Shown here: positions 47,739-57,734 of the stretch, one piece after another | Position numbering within the stretch: the first letter of the stretch is position 1 | How the letters are laid out: each line of letters begins with the position of its first letter | Assembly: GCA_015680685.1 (NCBI GenBank) | Contig: MNCI01003602.1 | Location: forward strand, 544,105 to 608,104 | Length of the DNA: 64,000 bases | DNA from: Gnetum montanum | Taxonomy: Eukaryota; Streptophyta; Gnetopsida; Gnetales; Gnetaceae | Direction: 5' to 3' | The notes under the pieces: generated by a model | Seen by the model: only the letters and a program-made list of their open reading frames with translations | The model's database searches: none | What the model was told of the DNA's origin: nothing | Program-made: the position numbers and the translations under genes

Positions 47739-47865
47739 CCATCAACCCATAACCTTAAAGACATGTTTATTTATTTATGAATTTTCAACCATACATTATT
47801 TTACAAGTTGCCTTTTTTCAGTATCTACTCTTGTTGTTCCATGAAATGGCCAAATGTGCCAATAG

Positions 47866-49799
47866 GTTCTAAAGGTTAAATCCATTATTGTGAATCCTCC
47901 ATCCTAGTAGTCATCCCCCCATGAAATTGGTAGCACTCACAAGATTGGACGAATTGATGAGCATCCTGGAATAATGTAGGCCAATAATATCTTGTAAGCA
48001 AGATTTTAATGGTTGTTTGTCTTCTAGCATAATGACCCCCACAAGGGCCTTCATGTGAATTTTTGAGAACTCTTAATTGATCTACATCAGGAACACACCA
48101 TTGAACTAAGCCATTAAGACATACTTTATAAAGTTGTCTATTGATTTCTATAAAATACTTGGCTCAGTGAAACAACTGCTGTTTCTTTTTAACGTCTAAC
48201 CCTTGTGGTGTTTGTTGTGTAAGGAGATAGTTAAGAATGCTAGTATACCAATTTGTTTTTGTGGTTATTTGATTATTTACTACACTTGCAAAGAGTAATT
48301 TATTAGGGAAGTGATTATAAAGTAGATGTTTATCCTCTTTGTTGTTCCATCTTAACTAAGATAAATGATTAGCAACAAAATTCTTGGTGCCTTTATGATC
48401 AATCATTGTAAGAATGAACTCTTGTAAGATTATGAGCCATCATATGATGCAAGGGCTCACTGTTGGTTTATTCAATAGGAACTAAATTGCACTATGGTTT
48501 GTGTGTAAAAATACCTTATAGCCCAATACATAGTGCCTGAATGTATCTAGTGCAAACACCATAGCCATTAATTTCTTTTTCATTGTGGTGTAATTGAGTT
48601 GTGCACCAGAAATACTTCAACTTGCATAGTGAATGTAATAGGGTCATTTCTGGTTACCTAACTATGTAAGTATGACTTCTAAAGAAAATTTGAATGCATT
48701 AGTCATTATATGGAAGGGTTTGGACCAGTCAAGAGCTTGTAGAATAGGTGTTTCTACAAGCTTCTATTTTAAAGTTTGAAAAGCTAACTCACATTCTCTA
48801 GTCCATTCAAAAGATAGGTCATTTTTCATTAATTCAACCAATGGTTTTGAAACCTTGAAAAGTTCTCTATGAATCTCCTATAATAGCTAGTGTGTCCAAG
48901 GAATGATCAAATGTCTTTTATAGTTTTAGGTTGGCACATGATTCCTTGGATGACTTTAATCTTTTCAGGGTCTACCTCTATCCCTGTTTGTAAAATCTTA
49001 TGCCCTAATACTACACCTTCTTGGACCATTAAATGGATTTTTTGCTAGTTGAGCCTTAAATTGATTTCAACACATCATTTTAGTACTTGCTCTAATTAGT
49101 CCAATGCTTGAGCGAAGTTCACTCCATAGGTGGAAAAATCATCCATGAAGACCTCCACATCATTTCCTATTTGCTGTTGGAAGATACTTAGAACCAAACA
49201 TTGAAATACTGCAGGAACATTACACAAGCCAAAAAACATGTATTTGCATGCAAATGTCCCTGAAGGACTTGTGAATGTGGTCTTGGCTTGGTATTTTGGT
49301 GCTATTTGGATTTGGTTATATTCATTGTAACCATCCAGAAAAATATAGTAGCGATGCCCTGCAATGGTGTCTAAGACCTGGTTGACGAATAACAACAGAA
49401 AGTGGTCTTTGAATGTTGCTAGGTTTAGTAGCCTAAATTCTATACACACCCTTCATTTACCTCCCTTTTTGGGCACAATAACTAATGGAATAATCCGTTC
49501 ACTATCAGTAATGGGGTAGATGAACCCAACTTTTAGAAGTTGTTCAATTTCTTATTTAATCACTTACTTCAGCTTTGGGTTCAATTGCCTCTGCGGTTGT
49601 CATCGAGGCTTCATGGAGGTGTTAGTGTAAATCCTATTTTGGCATATCCTAGGGTCTATTCCAGTTAATTTGGGATATGACCAAGTCAAGGCTTTTGACC
49701 ATTTGTTTGTCATTTTCAGTAGTCTCTCTTTTTGTTGAGAAGCGAGCCTAGCATTAATAATTACCAATTTTTCATTTTTAAGAAATGTGTACTCCATAC
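47866..49799 (-). pseudogene. pol: RT, RNase H and integrase N-terminus of element I
   Basis: From high to low on the minus strand: linker (49854-49600, KALTWSYPKLTGIDPRICQN), RT with CIEFRLLNLATFKDHF, YYIFLDGYNEYNQIQIAP, FTSPSGTFACKYMFFGLCNV and an intact VFMDDFSTYG, RNase H (about 48300-48880), then the zinc-binding part of integrase (47930-48170) with HEGPCGGHYARR and SCE.C. The RT part 49449-49096 is open, the least damaged RT of this family here; it serves as a reference for reading the stops in A and C. Confidence 0.88.
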
Positions 49800-51050
49800 T
49801 GTAATGACGGAAAATGTCGATCACTAGAAATACCGAATGAAGTTCCGTGTACATAGTTCCAACCTCCGGATCCGTGTGAGGGCCATGCTAGAGAAAATGA
49901 ATCCAAGGTGCCCTGAACGGTCTTGTCAATAAGATAGGGACTTAATTAGTAAATTTTGTAATAACTAGATTACAAGATGACGATTTCGACGAGGAGATAT
50001 GATATTGGTAATCTTGAAGGCAACGAGAATGGTATAAACGATTCAAAGAAATTGCAAAATCTATGTAGATAGGATGCAATAAATTGGATTTAGAGGATAT
50101 GCAATCCCGAGATCTGGGATTTAGCTTATAAACAAATATGTTTGATACAATTATTGTAGGTAGACTTTGGTTTAGATGAAGCACATGCCAAGAACAGAAA
50201 AGCTATTCAAAGATGAAACAAGCAAAGGCCGATCTACCTTGTTCTAGCCAATCTGGGTGTAAGGGAGTCAGACCTAAAGTAGAATGTCCGCTAACTGGAA
50301 GTTCTTGATCAAAAACTCTTGTTAGTAACCTTCCATGTTCGTTCGATTGTTGATCCTCTCTTGTTCTCTTGCCAATCTTCGCTAAATATTGTCAATGATT
50401 GCCAACGAAAGAAAGTTGCTCCTAAAGAAAATTTTGCCAACCGAGAGAAATTTTTACCAACCCTTTGATCATTATCAACTGGAGTATTTATAAGGTTAGG
50501 GTCAGGAGAAAAAAGTGGTTTAGATGACACATGTCTTGAACCTAAAAAATGCCGTTGACCTGGTGCTTTTTTGTTTGAAGCTTGTGGCGTCACACTATTT
50601 TACGCTCTGGAGCATAGTGTGTCATAATCTACCCTTGTTGGAGCTTTGGTAACAAATTGTCCTGCAGTTATGCTATAATATGCTAGAGAGCGTATCATGG
50701 CATAAGAACTGCCAATGCCTGAACATTGCTATCTCTGTTGTTGCAATTAAATCGATTATCTGCTTGCATTACGCTGTGTTATGCTGCATTACGCTATGTT
50801 ATGCTACATTACGCTGCATAGCGTAACTCAGCGTAACATAGTAAACCTACAAAATTGAAGTGTTGTCACTGCGCATCCCTTGTTTCTGTCCAGTATTTCT
50901 AGATTCTATTACACTGTGCTGTGTAATGTAGCGTAACAGGCTTTTAGCCAAAAAAGAAAACTTGCTGAGATGTGCGACATGTTGTAGATCCTTGCCTGAG
51001 CCTCAAGATTTTTCTGAACCATTGAGGTCTTAAAATTTCACGGTGTTTCA
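49800..51050 (-). repeat. 3' LTR of element E (1251 bp)
   Basis: Minus strand TGAAACACCGTG...CCGTCATTACA. The left end is sharp because I's pol reads up to it. U3 (50500-51050) has many TTACGCT/AGCGTAA words, with TTACGCT-GCAT-AGCGTAA as a 7-bp-arm palindrome at 50809-50826. The TATA box is CCTTATAAATACTCC (50481-50495). U5 shares CCTGAACGGTC with the equivalent words in D and F. Confidence 0.85.
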
Positions 51051-52205
51051 ATGGCCCCTCTTTGTTGACGTTTAGAGGGCTTGCCCGAAAGACATCAACA
51101 AAGAATAAAAAACACCATAGAGGTAAAGACACCAACACGTTCAGCAACCACTGCTCAGATGTCGCTTTGTCAAGCTTGGAAGTGTGAAAGTTGGAAGCAT
51201 AAGGAGTATAGGAGGGATCTTAAAGAAGTAAGAGGGGGGATGGTTTGGGGAAGACTCAAACATGTGAATAGGAAAATTTCATGAACATGTCATTAAGTAT
51301 CTTCTCACGGGTGTGTTCCCGAGAGCTTACGCTGATATACTGCATATGAATGGTTGCACAGACAAGTTGTGTTACGCCCATATGGCTTGGATGGGTTGTT
51401 TTACGTCCATCTTGCCTAGCTTTGCCCATTTTTTTTGAAAGGATGCTTTCCATGAGGCGAGTTATGTTACGCCAATTAATGGATGATTATCATGTGCAAA
51501 AGAGTACCTGTACATTCATGTTTTGTACAAACAGGAGGAAAGGGTAAAGGTTGTAGGGATAAAGGTAGGAGGAAGTGAGATAAGCTTTCTGATGAAGGGT
51601 GAAAGGAAGGGTCTGCACTCCCAAGTAGACAGGCTAGTCTAAGTAGCCACCTCAGGACATTGTGATGCCTCACCTCCTAGTGAATGAATTCTTAATCAAC
51701 TCTATCATATCAAGTATCCTACAAAACATAACAGAGAATAGAGAGCAAAAGAAATCATCCTAATCGCTAGGGAGGCTATTGAAACAAGTGCCGTCTGAAG
51801 CGAAAAGGAGAGTGCAAGCCATAGAGAAGGGACCATAGCAAGAAGCAAGGGTTTCTATGTTGATTTCGTAGTTTAGGAAGTTGTCGTTGAGTGCTAGATT
51901 CATCTTGCCTAATCAACTGGGCAAAGAACTAGTTAGATGAATCTGCTAAGCCAGAGTCTTGTGGTGGTGACGATAGTTTCCTTGGGGCCCCAAGTGGCAA
52001 AGTTGACCCCAGGAGCTACAACTACAGAGTGGCTATCATAGCAACATCTTTGAGGGGTCAGTAGTATGCCTTTCAACATGTCTTAGGAATCAATAGGATG
52101 CTAGTGGGGTAGCTGTGTTGTGTCTATTCCAACACCTTACCCGTTTCGTCTGGTATGGGTGCAGTGCAAGAGTGATCACGCTCACTTGATTCATGGATTT
52201 TCTAT
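51051..52205 (-). other. 3' noncoding region of element E, LTR-proximal part
   Basis: The polypurine tract AAAGAGGGGCCAT adjoins the LTR and lies at the base of a stem-loop (51061-51071 with 51092-51102, one mismatch). The remaining 1.1 kb contains no supported gene; GTTACGCC/GTTTTACGTCC words at 51350-51480 recall the LTR palindromes. Short frames here do not resemble known proteins. Confidence 0.6.
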
Positions 52206-52590
52206 TGGAAGATTCTAGTTTTAAGTTCTAGTTGACTGTTGTTGCTAGTTTTAATTCCTAGTAGACTGTGGTTCCTATTTAAAGTCTGGGCAGACTGAAG
52301 CCTGCTAGTTTTACGTCGTAGCAGATGGTGGAAGAGCTGGTTTATGGTCCCAGCAGACCATGCTGTGGGTGTCAATTTTATGTCATGACCCAGGGACAAG
52401 TCTATGCTGGTTTAATATCTCAGTAGATAGATCCTTACCTTGCCAGTTTCATGTCATGGCAGACAGTCAAAAATTTTTCCAGTTTAGTGTCGTGGTGGAC
52501 ACATGCAAGAAATGCTAGTTTTACGTCGTAGTGGACATGTACAACATTGCCAGTTTTACACCGTAGCAGATGTTTGTTACCTTGTTTTTG
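52206..52590 (-). repeat. Array of about eleven short hairpin units after E's integrase
   Basis: Units recur every 25-45 bp with a constant part (plus strand CYAGTTTTA) followed by a small inverted repeat of variable sequence and a loop often (G)TAGCA. Examples: AGTCT-GGGC-AGACT (52283-52296), ATGGTC-CCAGCA-GACCAT (52344-52361), TATCT-CAGT-AGATA (52416-52429), GTGTC-GTGGTG-GACAC (52487-52502). Stem sequence changes on both sides together. It lies directly downstream of the integrase stop in element sense. Confidence 0.75.
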
Positions 52591-52639
52591 AGCCAAGCCA
52601 ACGTTTAGATGTGGTACTGCTTTATGTACATATGATTCA

Positions 52640-55600
52640 CCAGATTCAGGAGTTCATTGCCGTTGATCTCTGCTAGCCTAAATGCTCCGTTGCCATATGC
52701 GTTGACAACCAGGAAAGGGCCTTCCCAGCTTGTAGAGAATTTTTCCACTGGTTCACAAATAGCTTTGAGAACCAAGTCTCCTTTCTTGATCAGTCACTGA
52801 TGCAAGTTGTGATGATGCTTCTATTTCTACCTGTCTTGATACCTTTCGATGTTGTCGAGTGTCTGGATGCGTTTCTCCTCTACTGAGTCTAAATCCACGA
52901 TCCTGGACTCGTTGTGTTGCATCTCATTTATAACTATGGAGAGGACCATCCGCAATGAGGAAACCTATAGTTCCAGGGGCAACACTGCTTCAGATCCGTA
53001 GACTAGGTTGTAGGGTATCCTATCGATAGCTGTTCTGCATGTCGTACGATAGGTCCATAGCACATAGAGGATTTTTTCATGCCATCATTTTTTGTTGCTG
53101 CTGAGCATCTTCTTGAGTAGATTGATAACCACCTTGTTTTTTACTTCTACTTGACCATTTTCTTGTAGGTAATAGGGTGAGGAAAAAGATTTCTTGATAC
53201 CAAGGTTACTGCAGAAATATTTGGTTTCAGTACTACTAAATTGTGGTTCGTTTTCGGTCACAATAGTTATGGGAAGCCCAAACCTGGCTACTATATTGTC
53301 AAAGATAAAATGGAAAACCTATTGAGATGTAATCTTTCATAGGGGAATAGCCTTGACCCACTTTGTGAAATACTCAGTGGCAGTGATAATGAAGCTATGT
53401 CTTGTGGAAGACTTAGGCGTGATGGGACCTATGATGTTTAGTGCCCATCGTTGGAATGGCCAAGTGATTTGTGTAGTATGCAATTCAGTTGGTGACACAT
53501 GTATTATATTTGCATAACATTGGCATGTGTCACATGTCTTAAACTTGGTCAGGTAGTCTTGTTCCATGTATCGCCAGTAATATGACAAACATCTAATTTT
53601 AGCAGTCATGGCTTGCGGGGCTATGTGTCCCCCATATAATCCTTTATGGACTTCGCTAACTATTCTTTGCGCTTGGTCATTATTAATGTAGGTCAGCAAT
53701 ACTTCATCAAAAGAGAATCTACAGAGAGTACTGTCTTCAATGATGACATATTGCAGGGCACACTTGGGGATTGCATCTTTTTGTGCAGGTGTTAACTCAT
53801 GCGGTGGTTTGCCATGCAGAAGTTAGGCTTTAATGTTATCGTACCATTTTGGCGTTCCACCCATGCTTAGAGAAGAAATTTGCATTTCTTGAATGATAGG
53901 GTCTGTACATTCTATCATTAAAGTGGGCCAAGTGGCAAACAAATGTGATGGCATGTTTAAAGCTAGTGTGGCTAGTGCATTGGCTACAGTGTTCTCATTA
54001 TGCGGCATGTGTTGGACATTAGTTGTCATGAATTCTTTTAAGAGATCTTTAGCCATATCGCAATAGGACTGTAGATGTGCAACTTTGCAGGCATAGACCC
54101 CTATGATTTGATTGATGACAAGCATTGAATCACCTCAGATTTCCAGATGTCAAACATTGAGTTTCCTAGCTATCGACAATCCCCTGAGGAGCCCCTCATA
54201 CTCTGCCACATTGTTTGTACAAGGAAATGCCAGGCAGTAAGCCAATGGACAAACATCTTCTGGGGAGAGTGTAATAATAGCAGCAGCACTGTCGCCTCTG
54301 GTAGTCGAAGCTCCATCGAAGTATAATGTCGCTTTGAGGCCTGTCGATGTAGGGCTTAAACTATGTATTTGTTCATTAGGAAACTTGGGCTCTATCGTGG
54401 CTTGATCGTTAATAGGTGATGTTGCAAGCTGGTCGGCTATCGCATGGCCTTTCGTGGAAGATTGGCCAACATAGTGCAAGTTGAATTCTGCTATGATGGC
54501 TTTTCAATGGGCTATCCTACTGCTCTCGTATAAGTTCTTTGTGATGGCCCATAGAATGTTGTTCTTGTAGATTATATTAACCTAGCTACAGACAAGATAG
54601 TGCCTACACTTTTTTAATGCAAACACCAATGCCAAGTAGTTACACTCTACTTCATTGTACCATGTTTCATACGCAAATAGAGCATGACTTAGATAATAGA
54701 TAGGAACTTCTGACCTGTTGTTCCTTCTTTAGCACAACAATGCAGCTATAGAAACCTCTGAGGTTGCCAAGTATATGTAGAAAGGCTAATCCCTTTGTGG
54801 TGGGAAAATCATTGGCAAATGTAATAGCTCTTTCTTCAGATTGTTAAATGCATGCTGGTAGTTCTCGGTCCATTCAAAGTTAACCCCTTTCTTGAGCAGA
54901 TGCTGCATGGGGTGTAACTTGTTCGTTAACTTCGAGATGAACCTCCTAATAAACTGTAACCTATCCTACAACCCATGTAGTTCTTTGAGGTTTGTAGGTG
55001 GTTCTAGGTTAATGATGGCTTTAACCTTGTTGGGGTCGACTCGGATGCCAGTTTCCGATACCACAAACCCCAACATGCATCCGATTTTGATTCCAAATAC
55101 ACATTTTCTTAGGTTGAGCCATAGGTCATGCCTGAGACATCGTTTAAGGATCAAATATAAGTCTTTTGGGTGATCCTTTGACTTTTTAGATTTGACAGCT
55201 ATGTCGTCTACGTAGTCATTGAGTCTCTCTAAGAGGTAATCACTAAAGATGTATGGCATGACACATTGATAAGTCGCTCCAGAATTTTTTAACTTGAAAG
55301 GCATCATGGTGTAACAGAAAGTTCCCTAGGGGATCATGAAATTTCTAGTCAATTGATGTTCTGGGTTGATACGAATTTGATTATAGCCCAAAAACCCATC
55401 CATAAAGGATAGTAACGTGTGGACAGCTATTGTATCGATAAGTTGGTCAATACTCGGCAACGGGAAGTTGTCTTTAATCATGGCCTTGTTCAAATCACAG
55501 AAGTCTATATAGATGCATATTTCTTCCATTTTCTTAGAGACAACTATGATGTTCAACACCCAATCTGAATAATCGACCATGCGAATGAAACCAGCCTGAT

Positions 55601-56060
55601 ACAACTTAGTGATTTCATCACGCATTGCTAGCACGAGTTCAGGCTTAATCTTCCGTGCTTTCTATTTAACTTCTTTGATATGTGGGTCTAAAACTATGTT
55701 GTGTTGTATTAGTCTTGAGTCTAAACCTATCATGTCTTCATATGACCATGCGAATACCGCAACGTTATTTTGAAGAAATGGAAATATGTTGCTTTACGTT
55801 TGTTGGTCAAGGAGAGAACCAACTTTCAAGGTTTTGCTTCCTCCTTTGTGCATAACTGTAGGGACCTCAGTGAGGAAGTCCTCGATCACATCGCCAACCT
55901 CCAGGTGTAGGGTTTAGGCCAAATTTTCTCGCTAGTTTGGGGATATTTCTGAGGCTGCTATGGTTATGTCATAGAGGGAAGCATGAGTTCCTATCAGTGC
56001 AAGGTTGAGCTATCTAATAGTTTCCTCGTATGGGCTTGTTAGGGCTAGGGGTGCGAGTAA
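52640..56060 (-). pseudogene. pol: Broken pol of element E: RT, RNase H, aRNH, integrase
   Basis: From high to low: linker with VFAWSYEDMIGLDSRLIQH (about 55760), RT with CIYIDFCDLNKAMIKDNFP, LLSFMDGFLGYNQIRINPEH and LNDYVDDIAVKSK (YVDD intact), RNase H (54480-54960), and aRNH with LYFDGASTTRGDSAAAII, NNVAEYEGLLRGL and a GDS block, but the last Asp replaced (NENTVANALA). Integrase has an intact zinc-binding set (EVHKGLYGGH and KTCDTCQC) but the first catalytic Asp as Glu (TATEYFTKW). The C-terminus ends near 52640. Fewer stops than D; still not functional. Confidence 0.9.
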
Positions 56061-56164
56061 TGCTGCATCCATTTGCGAATTGACCTACAAAACCACCAAA
56101 AATGGAGGTTGTTACATTATATTTTTTTATCTATTGAAATGATAGAATGTTTTCTAGAGATGCG

Positions 56165-56410
56165 TGTTAAAAGGTTGCCAGTTTAAGGTCTTAGCAGACT
56201 GTTACCATATGCACGGTTTGTGAGAAAGCAGTAAGCCCAATTTCCTAGATGTTAGCGTAAGACTTCTGTGAACTATGATGAAAGGTGTAACATGGCATGT
56301 CTAGCATGTCAAAATAGCTAATTTAGAATTTATTGTAGACCGTAGTTAATGTGACCGGATTATGAGACGATAAGCTACGCATTAGTTTAGGGTCTTTCTG
56401 GACCGTCATC
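56165..56410 (-). repeat. Two hairpin units upstream of E's pol
   Basis: CCAGTTTAAG followed by GTCT-TAGC-AGAC (56188-56199), and TTAGTTTAGG followed by GGTC-TTTCTG-GACC (56391-56404). Same constant part and layout as the array after integrase, so this unit type occurs on both sides of pol. Confidence 0.55.
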
Positions 56411-56530
56411 TATAGGATATCTATGCGATTAATGTTGTGATCTTCACGCCTCATGTCGCACTGACATATCTACATTTTGGGAAAATTCCACATTGGTCGG
56501 ACATGGAAATAGTTAGTTTCAACCAATCCA

Positions 56531-56776
56531 TTTATAAGTCAATGGTTTGTCCTTAAAACAGATTGGAGATATTACGAATTTGAATTAGACTATAGCAGAA
56601 GGAAAGTAGAAGTAATGCGTAAGCAGACTATTTTGTGAAGGTTGTTCATTCGTAACCATGGCATCGAAGAATAAAGGAAAACATGTCAAATTTGCAAAGA
56701 TTGATGAAGTGCAAGAGAGTTTGCAGTAGGTTTTGAAGGCTAGGGTCGAAACACAAGAGGCTACTCTACTCGCCCA
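56531..56776 (+). other. Rightward coding start with TATA box and splice donor (copy in E)
   Basis: A TATA-like ATTTATAAGTC (56531) stands 128 bp before ATG at 56659. The frame reads MASKNKGKHVKFAKIDEVQE, SLQ, one stop, VLKARVETQEATLLAQ and meets CCA|GTAAGT. F has a recognisably similar frame (EESEAMLQCVPRPRV, then in another frame AEGSIVALI, then AG|GTAGGT). It points away from pol and could be the first exon of a divergent gene, or the start of a separate inserted element's gag. Confidence 0.4.
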
Positions 56777-56919
56777 GTAAGTTGCCTTTTACCCTCCTGC
56801 ATGATTGTTATTTTTGTTGTTATGGCATCATAATTGTACCTATTTCAAAGATGTGTATTATATCGGGCATTGATACCTGGTTGTGCGAGCTAAGCTATTG
56901 TAGTTTGTGATATTACCCC

Positions 56920-57215
56920 TATCACCGTTGTCAAAGATAGACCTTGCATAGTCGCAAGGGTTAAGGTGATCTTGGACAATACTTTGTGAATGCAACGCAT
57001 AATTAGAGGAGTCCAGGTACTATACCCTTATGTAGTATAAATACGATTCCATTGTCTCACCCATAATGGTTGCATGTTACGTTGGGGTAATATGTGGTGT
57101 TACTTTTATCGTTGTTGTCAAGGACAGACCTTGCACAATCGCAAGGGTTTGGGTGATTTTGGTAATGCATTTCTAGCGTAATCTTCGATTTTCTGGGAGT
57201 CAAGGTAACGAAAAC
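56920..57215. repeat. Direct repeat of about 110 bp, two diverged copies
   Basis: Copies start near 56922 and 57102. Each contains a GTTGTCAAGGACAGACC/GTTGTCAAAGATAGACC block, CGCAAGGGTT and a GGAGTC.AGGTA end. They follow the possible exon of E. Function unknown. Confidence 0.7.
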
Positions 57216-57734
57216 TCTAGTGTTGTGTAATAGATTTTTATGCACCTTTTTTTTGTTTTTCTCTTACGTCATTAGTATGTCTATATTACTGTTCTTAATG
57301 GTAGTGTGTTTCATTGTAAAGGATTACGCTAAAGCCCATCCTAATCGTCTTGGACATTGTGGACGTTCTGTGTTGTTTGCATGTCCCCGTGGTCAATGTT
57401 CCTCCTCCTCATTCTTGTGTAAAGGAGGAGGCAGTTTGGTTCCAAAGAGGTGCATAGGATTTTTTGCAATTTTTTAATGTAATTTTAGTGTCATTATTTG
57501 GTCACATCTATTGGCTGAGATAGTCATTGCCATTATGGAGATGCTACTGGTTGGATCAACGCAGAGCATCTTGACATTTCTGGTGGATAGCTCAATCGAA
57601 ATAGTGCAAGTGCTAGACTGTGAATAGAGCTCAAAGGGTTTGAGGCGTTTGTCTTGGATCTGGAATATGCCTAGGTTTAATTGTTATCATGCCTACAACA
57701 CTCTATTCGTGGCTCGTCATATTACTATACCGTT
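57216..57734. other. Unassigned sequence between E's spacer and F's LTR
   Basis: No protein or repeat recognised. The 85-codon plus-strand frame at 57220-57477 is hydrophobic at its start and Cys/Ser-rich later, but has no supporting context. Confidence 0.4.

Larger units (their letters stand above)
45906..47865 (-). mobile_element. Unit Y: gene-fragment unit inserted in the integrase of element I
   Basis: The integrase frame breaks just after the GGATTTAAC block (47870) and resumes at the FDIWGINF block (45900). The 1.96 kb between carries an LTR-U3-like segment with tandem repeats (45918-46134), a fasciclin-like gene fragment and another gene-like frame, all on the minus strand. Part of it (46020-46150) resembles unit X (33570-33710). 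The exact ends and target duplication are unclear. Confidence 0.65.
43348..49799 (-). mobile_element. Element I: Athila-like copy, 5' part cut off by element E
   Basis: Its 3' LTR is the one shared with H. The body holds the 3' noncoding region, integrase split by unit Y (45906-47865), RNase H, RT and the linker before RT, then stops at 49799 where the LTR of E begins. Protease, gag and 5' LTR are not seen and may lie beyond the window if E and F are nested in it. Confidence 0.88.

Noticed and set aside
56490-56545. Plant snRNA-type promoter (CCACATTGG box and TATA about 35 bp apart)
   Set aside because: The downstream sequence matches no U-snRNA, and similar boxes occur in plant LTR promoters.
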